A DNA stretch of 39,214 nucleotides, from positions 1-39,214 of the forward strand of contig CANFQC010000022.1 of the NCBI GenBank assembly GCA_947449035.1, in the 5' to 3' direction. The notes under the pieces are model-generated. The model searched no databases. It was not told where the DNA came from and saw nothing but the letters and a program-made list of their open reading frames with translations. The DNA comes from Actinomycetota bacterium (GTDB lineage Bacteria > Actinomycetota > Actinomycetes > S36-B12). The translations under genes were made by a program, and so were the position numbers. Shown in pieces: positions 8,041 to 16,219 of the stretch. How positions within the stretch are numbered: position 1 is the first letter of the stretch; every line of letters begins with the position of its first letter.

Positions 8041-8850
8041 ATGACTTCCGGTGCCGTCTCCCGCGCGCCGATCGCCGCATTCTTCGATCTCGACAAGACG
8101 ATCCTGGCCAAATCGAGCTCCTTCGCCTTCGCTCGCCCCTTCTACAAGGAAGGGCTGATCGGTCGAGCCGACGTCGTGAAGAGTGCCTACGCGCAGTTCG
8201 TCTACCTTGCCTCCGGTGCTGATCACGATCAGATGGAGTCAATGCGCCAGTACATGTCGAATCTGGTGACAGGTTGGGAAGTCGAGAAAGTCCAGCAGAT
8301 CGTGGCCGAGACTCTCGACACCATCGTTGATCCGATGGTCTACGAAGAGGCACTGGATCTCATCGCCCATCACCGAATGCTGGGTCACCAGATCATCATT
8401 ATTTCTTCATCAGGCACTGATGTCGTCGAACCAATCGGGCAGCGACTTGGTGCTGATCTCGCAATCGGTACCCAGGTTGGTATCGAAGATGGCAAGTACA
8501 CCGGCGAGATCCTGTTCTATGCCTATGGCCCGGGCAAGGCAGAAGCGATGCGCAGCCTCGCTGTTGAACGTGGCTACGATCTCACCGAGTGCTACGCATA
8601 CTCCGATTCGTTTACCGACGTGCCGATGCTCGAAGCCGTCGGTCATCCGGTCGCCGTGAATCCCGACACAGAACTTCGCAAGCTGGCCGTCGCCAACAAC
8701 TGGCCGATCCGCGACTTCGCGAAGCCTGTGGCAATGAAGAGCCGCATCGACAAGAAGCAGGCTGCTGCTGCCGCAGGCGCTGGCGTCGCACTTGGCGCAG
8801 TGGCGCTGGGCATTGCGTGGTACGCGCATCGCCGGTCGCTTCGCGCTTAA
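8041..8850 (+). CDS. HAD-IB family phosphatase with C-terminal membrane helix (Rv3661-like)
   Basis: Protein of 269 residues in the HAD superfamily subfamily IB (SerB/CicA-like). The nucleophile motif is FFDLDKTIL (Asp16 and Asp18), followed by the cap domain, motif II in IIISSSGTD, and motif III/IV in YAYSDSFTDVPML with the metal-binding aspartates. The tail carries a run of basic residues (KSRIDKKQ) and one predicted membrane helix (AAAAAGAGVALGAVALGIAW), so the enzyme is probably anchored to the membrane with its catalytic domain in the cytoplasm. Relatives act on phosphoserine, lysophosphatidic acid or similar small phosphate esters; the substrate cannot be fixed. Position after ssd is the same as Rv3661 beside Rv3660c. 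The end overlaps the convergent Fic-like gene by four bases. Confidence 0.88.
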   Translation: MTSGAVSRAPIAAFFDLDKTILAKSSSFAFARPFYKEGLIGRADVVKSAYAQFVYLASGADHDQMESMRQYMSNLVTGWEVEKVQQIVAETLDTIVDPMVYEEALDLIAHHRMLGHQIIIISSSGTDVVEPIGQRLGADLAIGTQVGIEDGKYTGEILFYAYGPGKAEAMRSLAVERGYDLTECYAYSDSFTDVPMLEAVGHPVAVNPDTELRKLAVANNWPIRDFAKPVAMKSRIDKKQAAAAAGAGVALGAVALGIAWYAHRRSLRA

Positions 8851-9617
8851 ACCTCGACGGCTTGTGCACCCATCGCGAGCGCGGTGGCAAACCACGTGAC
8901 ATACGAATTGATGCCGTTTGCCGTTCCGGCTGAGTAGTCGCGGATCGCGTTCACGTACGCAGGGCGGCCGAGTTCGAACATCCCGTGCTCGGGAATGGAG
9001 AACAGCGACGGATCGATTCCCTTGGACGCCATCACGAGTCGAACGCTCGCACGCGCCACGAGTCCGCTGCCAACCGCGAACGGACGCAACGCGGAGAGTT
9101 CGCCGTGGACGATGGCTGCGACAAGAAGTGCAGGTGATGTCGATGTGGTGATCACAGTAGCCAGGCTTGTCATTCGGGGGCTGATGACATTCGCCGGTGG
9201 GAGGACTCCAATGTTGAGCGGGTCGCGGACATCGTCGGTGCTGCGCGGACGTCCGCGTTCCTCGTCAGGAGTAAAGCCTTGAGCCGCGATCGCATGCAAT
9301 TCCGCAAGTACCTGCAGCGGTGACGTTGTCCAGGTGTCGACGAGAGCCGGAACGCGAGCAGTGAGCACCTGCGCGTTGCCGAGGATTCGACCCATCGGCG
9401 AGTCATCGACGACCGCGGTATCGGCACCATCGATTGCAGCAGAGTCACGAGCACCGCGCATCGCAGAGGCCGCAGCGACTTCCCCGGCCTTTGCCCGGAT
9501 TCCTCGATTCCACAGCAACGCGTCAATCTCATCGCGGGTGGCCGAAAGGAGCGCGGATGCCGAGCCGCTGAGAGGGAGGTCGCCCAGTGGATCAGAAGTT
9601 CCGGGGACCGTTGCCAT
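8847..9617 (-). CDS. Fic-like protein with degenerate active site
   Basis: Protein of 256 residues, all helical in appearance, that I recognise as a divergent Fic-fold member. Residues 178-189 read RPFAVGSGLVAR, lining up with the Fic motif HPFxxGNGRxxR, but the catalytic histidine is Arg178, Asn is Ser184 and the phosphate-binding arginine is Leu186. An upstream SAAIDG (59-64) resembles the Fic inhibitory motif (S/T)xxxE(G/N) with Asp for Glu. AMP-transfer by the usual mechanism is therefore unlikely; it may be a pseudoenzyme or have another reaction. Similar proteins are often annotated as oxidoreductase or Fic family in actinobacteria. ATG 9617 has only a weak AGAAG upstream and an AT-rich TAGTTAGATAG that could be a -10. 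It ends four bases inside the HAD gene. Confidence 0.7.
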   Translation of the reverse strand: MATVPGTSDPLGDLPLSGSASALLSATRDEIDALLWNRGIRAKAGEVAAASAMRGARDSAAIDGADTAVVDDSPMGRILGNAQVLTARVPALVDTWTTSPLQVLAELHAIAAQGFTPDEERGRPRSTDDVRDPLNIGVLPPANVISPRMTSLATVITTSTSPALLVAAIVHGELSALRPFAVGSGLVARASVRLVMASKGIDPSLFSIPEHGMFELGRPAYVNAIRDYSAGTANGINSYVTWFATALAMGAQAVEV

Positions 9618-9659
9618 GCTTCTATCTAACTAGTGGGGGCTCAATGGCTGAGTGGCGCA

Positions 9660-10337
9660 CTAGGCGAGACCAGAGTGCGTCGCTCGGTACGACACCTCAG
9701 AACGATTGCGAGCACCGATCTTCTTCATCGCATTGTGCAGATGAAACTTGACTGTGCTTTCGCTGATGTAGAGGGCATGCGCGATCTCACGATTCGACTG
9801 TCCATGTGCGACGAGACGCACGACTTCGCGTTCGCGCTCTGAAAGCGTGGCTTCCGCAGGCATATGTCCGCCGATCGTGCGCGCGACAACTGATGCCACT
9901 TCGGCGCTGAATGCGCTGTCGCCGTGATCGATCGATTGCACCATCTTGCCGAGTTCATCAGGTGAACATCGCTTCAGTGCGTAGCCGACAGCACCACGAC
10001 GAAGTGACTCGACCACGATCAATTCGGAGACTGCGGTGGTCAGCACGAGCACTCGTACTCGTGGGAACTGCCTGCTGATGTCTTGCAGCAGCGCGAGTCC
10101 CTTGGTCGTGTCGTCCTCGAGATCGACGTCGATGATCGCGAGATCGGGCTCGAGACTCGCTATCTGATCGAGCGCCGTGGCGGAGTCACCGCACTCGGAG
10201 ATGACCGCGATTCCAGGGCGCCGTTCGAGGACGGTTCTCGTGCCTGCGCGGAAAATGATGTTCGAATCGACCAGCGCAATGCGAATCTTGGCGTTCGGCG
10301 CGCGGTAAGAGCGCGGCAGCGAATGACCGGACGACAT
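9660..10337 (-). CDS. Orphan NarL/FixJ-type response regulator (LuxR family)
   Basis: Protein of 225 residues with an N-terminal receiver domain (IRIALVDSNIIFRAG, phosphoacceptor Asp70 in AIIDVDLED, Thr/Lys-like switch residues in VLVLTT and GYALKR) and a C-terminal GerE/LuxR helix-turn-helix (LSEREREVVRLVAHGQSNRE to VKFHLHNAMKKI). The spacing is standard for NarL/FixJ regulators that bind DNA as dimers once phosphorylated. No histidine kinase is adjacent, so it is an orphan here. ATG 10337 is chosen because AAGGGAGC lies just upstream; the GTG at 10352 would include that site in the coding sequence. It diverges from the aldehyde dehydrogenase gene, which makes that operon a natural candidate target. 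Confidence 0.88.
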   Translation of the reverse strand: MSSGHSLPRSYRAPNAKIRIALVDSNIIFRAGTRTVLERRPGIAVISECGDSATALDQIASLEPDLAIIDVDLEDDTTKGLALLQDISRQFPRVRVLVLTTAVSELIVVESLRRGAVGYALKRCSPDELGKMVQSIDHGDSAFSAEVASVVARTIGGHMPAEATLSEREREVVRLVAHGQSNREIAHALYISESTVKFHLHNAMKKIGARNRSEVSYRATHSGLA

Positions 10338-10516
10338 CCCGCTCCCTTCCACCGAAGCACCCCGTCCCTGGCAACCTAGCCGAACGACCAGGGGGTCGAC
10401 CAGCCTTTTCGCTAGTTGGGAGTTAGTCCGCGCCCATAGACGCGCGATGGCTGTGACCTGGCTCCTAGCGTCCTGTTCATCACGGGATCACCCGTTCCAG
10501 TCCCTCAAGGAGAGTC

Positions 10517-12040
10517 ATGACTGTCTACGCAGCACCCGGCCAGCCGGGCAGCAAGATGACCTACAAGTCGCGTTACGACAACTACATCGGCGGCAAGTAC
10601 GTTCCGCCGTCAAGCGGCCAGTATTTCGAGAACGTCACCCCGGTCACTGGTCAGGTTTTCTGCGAAATGGCTCGCGGCAATGCCGATGACGTTGATCTGG
10701 CCCTGGATGCTGCGCATGCCGCGGCTCCTGCTTGGGGTCGTACCTCGGTGACCGAGCGGTCCAACATCCTGCTCAAGATCGCCGACCGCATGGAGGCCAA
10801 TCTCGAGGCCATCGCTGTCGCCGAGACCTGGGAAAACGGCAAGCCGGTCCGTGAGACCCTCGCCGCCGATATTCCACTGGCCATCGATCACTTCCGTTAC
10901 TTCGCCGGCGCCATCCGCGCTCAGGAGGGCACCCTCGGCGAAATCAACGACGACATGGTCGCGTACCACTTCCACGAGCCTTTGGGCGTCGTCGCACAGA
11001 TCATCCCCTGGAACTTCCCGATCCTGATGGCCGTGTGGAAGCTCGCGCCCGCACTTGCCGCCGGTAACTGCGTCGTGCTCAAGCCTGCTGAGCAGACTCC
11101 CGCATCGATCCACTACCTGCTATCACTCATCGAGGATCTGCTTCCCGCAGGCGTGCTCAACATCATTAACGGCTTCGGCGTCGAGGCGGGCAAGCCGCTC
11201 GCATCATCGCGTCGCGTAGCCAAGGTCGCCTTCACCGGTGAGACCACCACAGGCCGACTGATCATGCAGTACGCCGCTGAGAACATCATTCCCGTCACGC
11301 TCGAGCTCGGCGGAAAGAGCCCGAACATCTTCTTCGCCGATGTCGCGGCCGAGAAGGATGACTTCTACGACAAGGCCCTCGAGGGCTTCACGATGTTCGC
11401 CCTGAACCAGGGTGAGGTTTGCACGTGTCCATCGCGCGCACTGATCGACGCAAAGATCTACGACTCGTTCCTCGGCGATGCGGTCGAGCGCACCAAGATG
11501 GTCAAGCAGGGCAACCCGCTCGACGTCAGCACGATGATCGGCGCTCAGGCAAGCAACGACCAGCTCGAGAAGATCCTGTCGTACATCGACATCGGCAAGG
11601 CTGAGGGCGCAAAGATCCTGACCGGTGGCACCCGAGTCGATCTCGGCGGCGATCTCTCCGGTGGCTACTACGTTGCACCCACCGTGTTCGAGGGCAACAA
11701 CGCAATGCGCATCTTCCAGGAGGAGATCTTCGGCCCGGTTGTCTCGGTCGCAAAGTTCAGCGGCTACGACGATGCGATCAAGATCGCCAATGACACGCTC
11801 TACGGCCTCGGTGCCGGTGTCTGGACTCGCGATGGAAACACCGCCTACCGCGCAGGTCGCGCCATTCAGGCCGGTCGTGTCTGGACAAACTGCTACCACG
11901 ACTACTCCGCGCATGCGGCGTTCGGTGGATACAAGCAGTCGGGCATCGGCCGTGAGACTCACAAGATGATGCTCGATCACTACCAGCAGACCAAGAACCT
12001 GCTGGTGTCGTATTCCCCGAAGGCACTCGGCTTCTTCTAA
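10517..12040 (+). CDS. NAD-dependent aldehyde dehydrogenase (ExaC/AldB type, DUF779-linked)
   Basis: Protein of 507 residues, full length for the NAD(P)-dependent aldehyde dehydrogenase superfamily. The nucleophile is Cys302 in [11 protein letters not shown], the general base is Glu263 in ELGGKSPN, and the cofactor region includes [17 protein letters not shown] and the GETTTGRLI loop. The extra cysteine pattern VCTC and the following DUF779 gene mark the ExaC/AldB-like group that oxidises acetaldehyde and chloroacetaldehyde-type short aldehydes to acids. AAGGAGAG lies just upstream of ATG 10517. A 179-base gap separates it from the divergent response regulator and holds a small ACGGG-ATCA-CCCGT hairpin (10482-10495). 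Acetyl-CoA synthetase follows two genes later, suggesting that acetate made here is activated to acetyl-CoA. Confidence 0.92.
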   Translation: MTVYAAPGQPGSKMTYKSRYDNYIGGKYVPPSSGQYFENVTPVTGQVFCEMARGNADDVDLALDAAHAAAPAWGRTSVTERSNILLKIADRMEANLEAIAVAETWENGKPVRETLAADIPLAIDHFRYFAGAIRAQEGTLGEINDDMVAYHFHEPLGVVAQIIPWNFPILMAVWKLAPALAAGNCVVLKPAEQTPASIHYLLSLIEDLLPAGVLNIINGFGVEAGKPLASSRRVAKVAFTGETTTGRLIMQYAAENIIPVTLELGGKSPNIFFADVAAEKDDFYDKALEGFTMFALNQGEVCTCPSRALIDAKIYDSFLGDAVERTKMVKQGNPLDVSTMIGAQASNDQLEKILSYIDIGKAEGAKILTGGTRVDLGGDLSGGYYVAPTVFEGNNAMRIFQEEIFGPVVSVAKFSGYDDAIKIANDTLYGLGAGVWTRDGNTAYRAGRAIQAGRVWTNCYHDYSAHAAFGGYKQSGIGRETHKMMLDHYQQTKNLLVSYSPKALGFF

Positions 12041-12061
12041 GCCGACTGAGAGAATGCGACC

Positions 12062-12457
12062 GTGACAACACGCGTCGATGTGACCGCGGAGGCGGCGGAT
12101 TTACTCCGCCGCCTCCGCGTCATGCATGGCCCTCTGATGTTTCATCAGTCCGGCGGCTGCTGTGATGGCTCGGCTCCCATGTGTTACCTGGCTGGCGAAT
12201 TCCGAGTAGGCGGACAAGACGTCCGACTTGCCGAACTTCAGATCGAGGGCATCGAGGAACCCATTGGCTTCTGGATGTCGCTCTCTCAATTCGAGTATTG
12301 GTCTCACACGCATCTCACCGTCGATGCCGTGCCGGGCCGAGGAGGCGGGTTCTCGCTCGAGAGCCCGGAAGGCAAGCGATTCCTCATTCGCTCACGTCTG
12401 TTTACCGATGAAGAGGCCGCCGCACTGCCTGCCGTCGTCGGCGGAAACGAGATCTAG
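12062..12457 (+). CDS. DUF779 domain protein
   Basis: Protein of 131 residues matching DUF779, a small cysteine-containing family that commonly follows ExaC/AldB-type aldehyde dehydrogenases. The signature SGGCCDGSAPMCY (residues 30-42) has three cysteines that could bind metal or act as a redox site. FWMSLSQFEYWSHTHLTVDA is the second conserved block. No enzymatic function is established as far as I know. The GTG at 12062 is 21 bases after the dehydrogenase stop and lacks a strong ribosome site. Co-transcription and a helper role for the dehydrogenase are inferred from the conserved pairing. Confidence 0.9.
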   Translation: MTTRVDVTAEAADLLRRLRVMHGPLMFHQSGGCCDGSAPMCYLAGEFRVGGQDVRLAELQIEGIEEPIGFWMSLSQFEYWSHTHLTVDAVPGRGGGFSLESPEGKRFLIRSRLFTDEEAAALPAVVGGNEI

Positions 12458-12523
12458 GCCGCATCGGGGAAAAGCACCCGACAGATCCGCCTCACTCCCC
12501 TAACCTGAGCTGGCCTGCAGCAC

Positions 12524-12540
12524 TCCCGCGCTTCGCGGGA
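12524..12540 (+). promoter_or_regulatory. Hairpin in the acs leader
   Basis: TCCCGCG (12524-12530) and CGCGGGA (12534-12540) form a perfect 7-base stem with a CTT loop, 20 bases before the acs start codon. There is no T-run, so it is not a classical terminator; it could be a weak attenuator or mRNA stabiliser between DUF779 and acs, in a 103-base gap. No confident -10/-35 pair was seen. Confidence 0.4.
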
Positions 12541-12560
12541 CCGAACACCGAAGGATCCCC

Positions 12561-14516
12561 ATGAGCACCGACGCCCTGTCGAATCTCGGCCACGAAGATC
12601 GCACCTTCCCACCGAGCCCGGAGTTTGCCGCGGCAGCGAATGCTCAGCCGGGCATGTATGCGGAAGCCTCCGCTGACCGCCTGGCCTTCTGGGCGAAGCA
12701 AGCTGAGCGCCTCGACTGGGCTGAGCCCTTCACCCAGGTACTGGACTGGTCGAATGCGCCTTTCGCGCGCTGGTTCGTCGACGGAAAGATCAACGTCGCG
12801 TACAACTGTGTCGATCGCCATGTCGAAGCCGGCTACGGCGGACAGGTTGCCATCCGATTCGAGGGCGAGCCCGGCGACCTGCGCAACATCACCTACGCAG
12901 AGCTGCAGGATGAAGTCTGCAAGGCAGCGAATGCACTGACCGAACTCGGCATCACTGCTGGTGATCGAGTTGCGATCTACATGCCGATGATCCCCGAGGC
13001 AGTTATCTCGATGCTCGCCTGCGCGCGCGTGGGAGCGCCACACTCGGTCATCTTCGGCGGCTTCGCAGCGAGTGCCTTGGAAAGCCGGATCAACGATGCA
13101 GAGGCGAAGCTGGTCATCACGACTGACGGCCAAAACCGACGTGGTTCCGCCATGCCCTTGAAGCCAGCAGTTGACGAAGCCGTGAAGAGCACACCGAGCG
13201 TCGAGCATGTTCTCGTCGTCAAGCGCACCGGTGGCGACGTCGAGTGGAATCCCGAGCTCGATGTCTGGTGGCACGACATAGTCGAGCGCCAGAGCCCGCA
13301 GCATGCACCCGAGGCGTTCGATAGCGAGCACCCGCTCTTCATCCTGTACACGTCCGGGACCACCGGTAAGCCCAAGGGAATCCTGCACACCACGGGTGGC
13401 TACCTCACTCAGACTTCGTACACGCATTACAACGTCTTCGACCTCAAGCCCGAGACCGATGTGTTTTGGTGCACCGCGGATATCGGATGGGTGACCGGAC
13501 ATTCCTACGTCGTCTACGGCCCGCTCTCCAACCGAGCCACGCAGGTCATCTACGAAGGCACACCTGACACCCCTGGCCAGGATCGCTGGTGGGACATCGT
13601 CGAGCGTCACAAGGTGTCGATTCTCTACACCGCCCCCACCGCAATTCGTACCTTCATGAAGTGGGGAGACGACCTCCCGCAGTCGAAGGATCTCTCGTCA
13701 CTTCGCGTTCTTGGCTCCGTTGGCGAATCCATCAACCCCGAAGCGTGGATGTGGTACCGCGATGTGATCGGCGGGAATCGATGCCCGATCGTTGACACCT
13801 GGTGGCAGACCGAGACCGGCGCGATGATGGTGTCGCCGCTTCCCGGTGTTACCGCAACGAAGCCCGGCTCCGCCATGGGCGCACTCCCCGGTATCTCGGT
13901 CGCCATCGTCGATGACCACGGCACGCCAGTAGGAAATGGCCATGGTGGCTACCTCGTTCTGACTGAGCCATGGCCCTCGATGCTTCGTGGCATCTGGGGC
14001 GACAACGAGCGCTATGTCGACACCTACTGGTCGCGCTGGCCCCAGTACTACTTCGCCGGCGACGGCGCGAAGTTCGACGATGACGGCGCTCTCTGGTTGC
14101 TAGGCCGGGTCGACGATGTCATGAACGTCTCCGGTCACCGTATTTCCACCACCGAAGTTGAGTCAGCACTCGTGTCACATCCGACCGTGGCTGAGGCAGC
14201 TGTCGTCGGCGCGAATGACGAGATGACCGGGCAGGGCATCGTCGCGTTCGTGATCCTGCGCAAGGGATCCGAGGACGGCCCTGGTGTTGCCAAGGCACTT
14301 CGCGATCATGTCGCCAAGGAGATTGGGCCGATTGCCAAGCCTCGACAGATCATGATCGTGGCCGAGCTGCCGAAGACCCGCTCGGGCAAGATCATGCGTC
14401 GCCTCCTTCGCGATGTTGCCGAGAATCGTGATCTCGGGGACGCGACCACACTCGCTGATCCCACGGTGATGAATATGATCTCGGCAGGTCTTTCGAGTTC
14501 ATCTGCAGAGGATTAA
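12561..14516 (+). CDS. acsA: Acetyl-CoA synthetase (AMP-forming)
   Basis: Full-length enzyme of 651 residues that converts acetate, ATP and CoA to acetyl-CoA, AMP and diphosphate in the cytoplasm. The ATP-binding P-loop is YTSGTTGKPKG (263-273), the acetate/adenylate motif is WWQTETGAMM, and the C-terminal catalytic lysine is Lys610 in RSGKIMRRLL, the residue that protein acetyltransferases modify in other bacteria to silence the enzyme. Substrate-pocket residues GWVTGHS are of the acetate type. AAGGA precedes the ATG. The aldehyde dehydrogenase/DUF779 pair lies upstream and the nhaA gene begins five bases after the stop, so acs-nhaA is clearly an operon. The M. tuberculosis counterpart Rv3667 also lies near Rv3669. 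Confidence 0.96.
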   Translation: MSTDALSNLGHEDRTFPPSPEFAAAANAQPGMYAEASADRLAFWAKQAERLDWAEPFTQVLDWSNAPFARWFVDGKINVAYNCVDRHVEAGYGGQVAIRFEGEPGDLRNITYAELQDEVCKAANALTELGITAGDRVAIYMPMIPEAVISMLACARVGAPHSVIFGGFAASALESRINDAEAKLVITTDGQNRRGSAMPLKPAVDEAVKSTPSVEHVLVVKRTGGDVEWNPELDVWWHDIVERQSPQHAPEAFDSEHPLFILYTSGTTGKPKGILHTTGGYLTQTSYTHYNVFDLKPETDVFWCTADIGWVTGHSYVVYGPLSNRATQVIYEGTPDTPGQDRWWDIVERHKVSILYTAPTAIRTFMKWGDDLPQSKDLSSLRVLGSVGESINPEAWMWYRDVIGGNRCPIVDTWWQTETGAMMVSPLPGVTATKPGSAMGALPGISVAIVDDHGTPVGNGHGGYLVLTEPWPSMLRGIWGDNERYVDTYWSRWPQYYFAGDGAKFDDDGALWLLGRVDDVMNVSGHRISTTEVESALVSHPTVAEAAVVGANDEMTGQGIVAFVILRKGSEDGPGVAKALRDHVAKEIGPIAKPRQIMIVAELPKTRSGKIMRRLLRDVAENRDLGDATTLADPTVMNMISAGLSSSSAED

Positions 14517-14521
14517 TAGCC

Positions 14522-15805
14522 ATGGCGAGAACGCATCTGCTCTCTCGCCCCAGCCTGTTTCAGCGAAATTGGCTCCGCTCTCAGCTCAGCGATGAGACTG
14601 TCGGCGGAATCCTGCTGCTCGTCTGTGCTGTTATCGCACTCATCTGGGCTAACTCTTCATGGGCATCGGCCTATGAGAATCTGGTGGCGTTCGAAGTCGG
14701 CCCTGAGTCGCTCGATCTTCACCTGAGTCTGGGGACCTGGGCGTCCGATGCACTTCTCGCGGTGTTCTTCTTCGTTGCCGGTCTTGAGCTCAAGCATGAA
14801 TTCGTGCTCGGTGCACTGTCGAAGCCCGCGCAGGCGATAGTCCCGATCGCCGCTGCCATCGGCGGCATGGTTCTGCCTGCAGCGATCTTCTTGATCGTCA
14901 ACATGACGGCCGCCGATGGCGCGTCACATGGCTGGGGCATCCCGATGGCGACTGACATCGCTTTCGCGCTCGCGGTGCTCGCCGTTGTCGGACGCATGCT
15001 TCCCCTGCCCTTACGTGCATTCCTCCTCGCTCTCGCAGTGGTCGACGATCTTGGAGCCATCACCGTCATCGCGGTGTTCTACTCCCATGGATTCCATCTC
15101 GGCTGGTTCCTTGGTGCCATCGCACTCTTCGTGCTCTACTTCCTCGCGCAATGGCGGCGCATTCGGGCGCCATGGCTTTACATTCCGATTGCCTTTCTTG
15201 CCTGGTACTGCCTCTTCCAAAGTGGGGTCCATGCCACAGTCGCCGGCGTAGTCCTCGGATTGCTCACTCGCGTCAAGGTTGATCCAGGTGAGAAGGACAG
15301 CCCTGGTGATCGCATGGCGAACTTGATCCACCCGATCAGCGCCGGGCTGTGCGTGCCGATCTTCGCCTTCCTCGCATCCGGTGTGGACCTGCGCAGCATT
15401 GGCTTCATCACCGCATTGAGCAGCCCCGTCGCGATCGGCATCCTCATCGGCCTGGTGATCGGAAAGCCCGTCGGTGTCTTCGGGACCTCATGGCTTGTCG
15501 CCCGGTTCACCCGCGCCCAGCTCAATCCCATGCTGGCCTGGCGCGATATCGCCACGGTAGGAATCCTGGCCGGTATCGGCTTCACCGTGGCCCTGCTCAT
15601 CAGCGGCCTGGCCTTCCCTGGTGATCCCGGCGAGATGGACAGCGCCAAGATCGCGGTCCTCACGGCCTCCGTCATCTCGGCCGCCTTGGCCACCGTGGCA
15701 ATTCGCACACGAAATCGGCACTACCGCCTCGTCCACGCGGTCGAGGAGGCCGACATTGACGGGGATGGAATCCCGGACGTGTATCAATTCGGCCCAGACC
15801 AGTAA
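14522..15805 (+). CDS. nhaA: Na+/H+ antiporter NhaA with C-terminal D-x-D-x-D-G tail
   Basis: Integral membrane antiporter of 427 residues exchanging two protons for one sodium ion. About 11-12 hydrophobic helices are visible. The ion-binding aspartates are Asp175-Asp176 (LAVVDDLGAI, equivalent to E. coli Asp163/164) and Asp145 in MATDIAFALA. The last residues, DIDGDGIPDVYQFGPDQ (411-427), form a calcium-binding-loop-like D-x-D-x-D-G motif beyond the usual antiporter fold; I have seen similar DGDGIPDVYQ tails in actinobacterial proteins but know no role. The gene begins five bases after acs and is followed after nine bases by a holin-like gene, so it is co-transcribed with acetate activation. 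Confidence 0.93.
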   Translation: MARTHLLSRPSLFQRNWLRSQLSDETVGGILLLVCAVIALIWANSSWASAYENLVAFEVGPESLDLHLSLGTWASDALLAVFFFVAGLELKHEFVLGALSKPAQAIVPIAAAIGGMVLPAAIFLIVNMTAADGASHGWGIPMATDIAFALAVLAVVGRMLPLPLRAFLLALAVVDDLGAITVIAVFYSHGFHLGWFLGAIALFVLYFLAQWRRIRAPWLYIPIAFLAWYCLFQSGVHATVAGVVLGLLTRVKVDPGEKDSPGDRMANLIHPISAGLCVPIFAFLASGVDLRSIGFITALSSPVAIGILIGLVIGKPVGVFGTSWLVARFTRAQLNPMLAWRDIATVGILAGIGFTVALLISGLAFPGDPGEMDSAKIAVLTASVISAALATVAIRTRNRHYRLVHAVEEADIDGDGIPDVYQFGPDQ

Positions 15806-15814
15806 CCTGCTGTC

Positions 15815-16204
15815 ATGGCAAAGGACGCAAGCATCGCCGATCTCGTGCGCAAAACCGCGAATGACGCCAAGCGCCTCGTGCAGGCCCAGGTCGCCTTCAC
15901 CCAGGCTGAGCTGAAGAACACCGGTGAGGCAGTGGCCCGCACCAGCATCATGGCCGTCGTCACGCTCATCACGATCAGCCTCTTCGCGATCTTCATCCTC
16001 ATCACCATCGCATTCGCACTCGCCGCCATGGGCTTGCCCACCTGGGCCGGCTTCGGACTCGTCTCGCTGTTCCTTCTCATCTCGGCCGTCGTGACCGGCA
16101 TCCTCACCAAGAAGAACGCTTCCTCTATCAAGGGCCCTGACCTGTCGATGGCCGAGCTTCGCAAGACCCAGGAGACCCTGGCGCCGGCGAAGCCCGTCGA
16201 GTAA
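15815..16204 (+). CDS. Phage-holin-3-6-like membrane protein (Rv3669-like)
   Basis: Protein of 129 residues of the actinobacterial holin-superfamily III (PF07332, formerly DUF1469). An N-terminal amphipathic helix (LVRKTANDAKRLVQAQVAFT) is followed by two membrane helices (VVTLITISLFAIFILITIAF and WAGFGLVSLFLLISAVVTGI) and a charged tail. Despite the family name, these are chromosomal housekeeping proteins of unknown function and no phage gene is nearby. It lies nine bases after nhaA and 15 before the EphE-like gene, matching the Rv3669-Rv3670 order. Confidence 0.85.
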   Translation: MAKDASIADLVRKTANDAKRLVQAQVAFTQAELKNTGEAVARTSIMAVVTLITISLFAIFILITIAFALAAMGLPTWAGFGLVSLFLLISAVVTGILTKKNASSIKGPDLSMAELRKTQETLAPAKPVE

Positions 16205-16219
16205 TTCGCTCTCCCACAC

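Noticed and set aside
10449-10465. CRP binding site upstream of the aldehyde dehydrogenase
   Set aside because: Only the half site TGTGA is present; the second half TCACA is missing at the required spacing.
11204-11980. 258-residue open frame on the minus strand
   Set aside because: Antisense to the aldehyde dehydrogenase, with Val/Asp/Leu-rich composition expected from the complement of a G+C-rich gene.
12492-13610. 372-residue open frame on the minus strand
   Set aside because: Antisense shadow of acetyl-CoA synthetase; the plus-strand protein has clear family motifs.
15815-16204. Prophage holin
   Set aside because: The family is chromosomal in actinobacteria and no lysin, portal, capsid or integrase gene is nearby.
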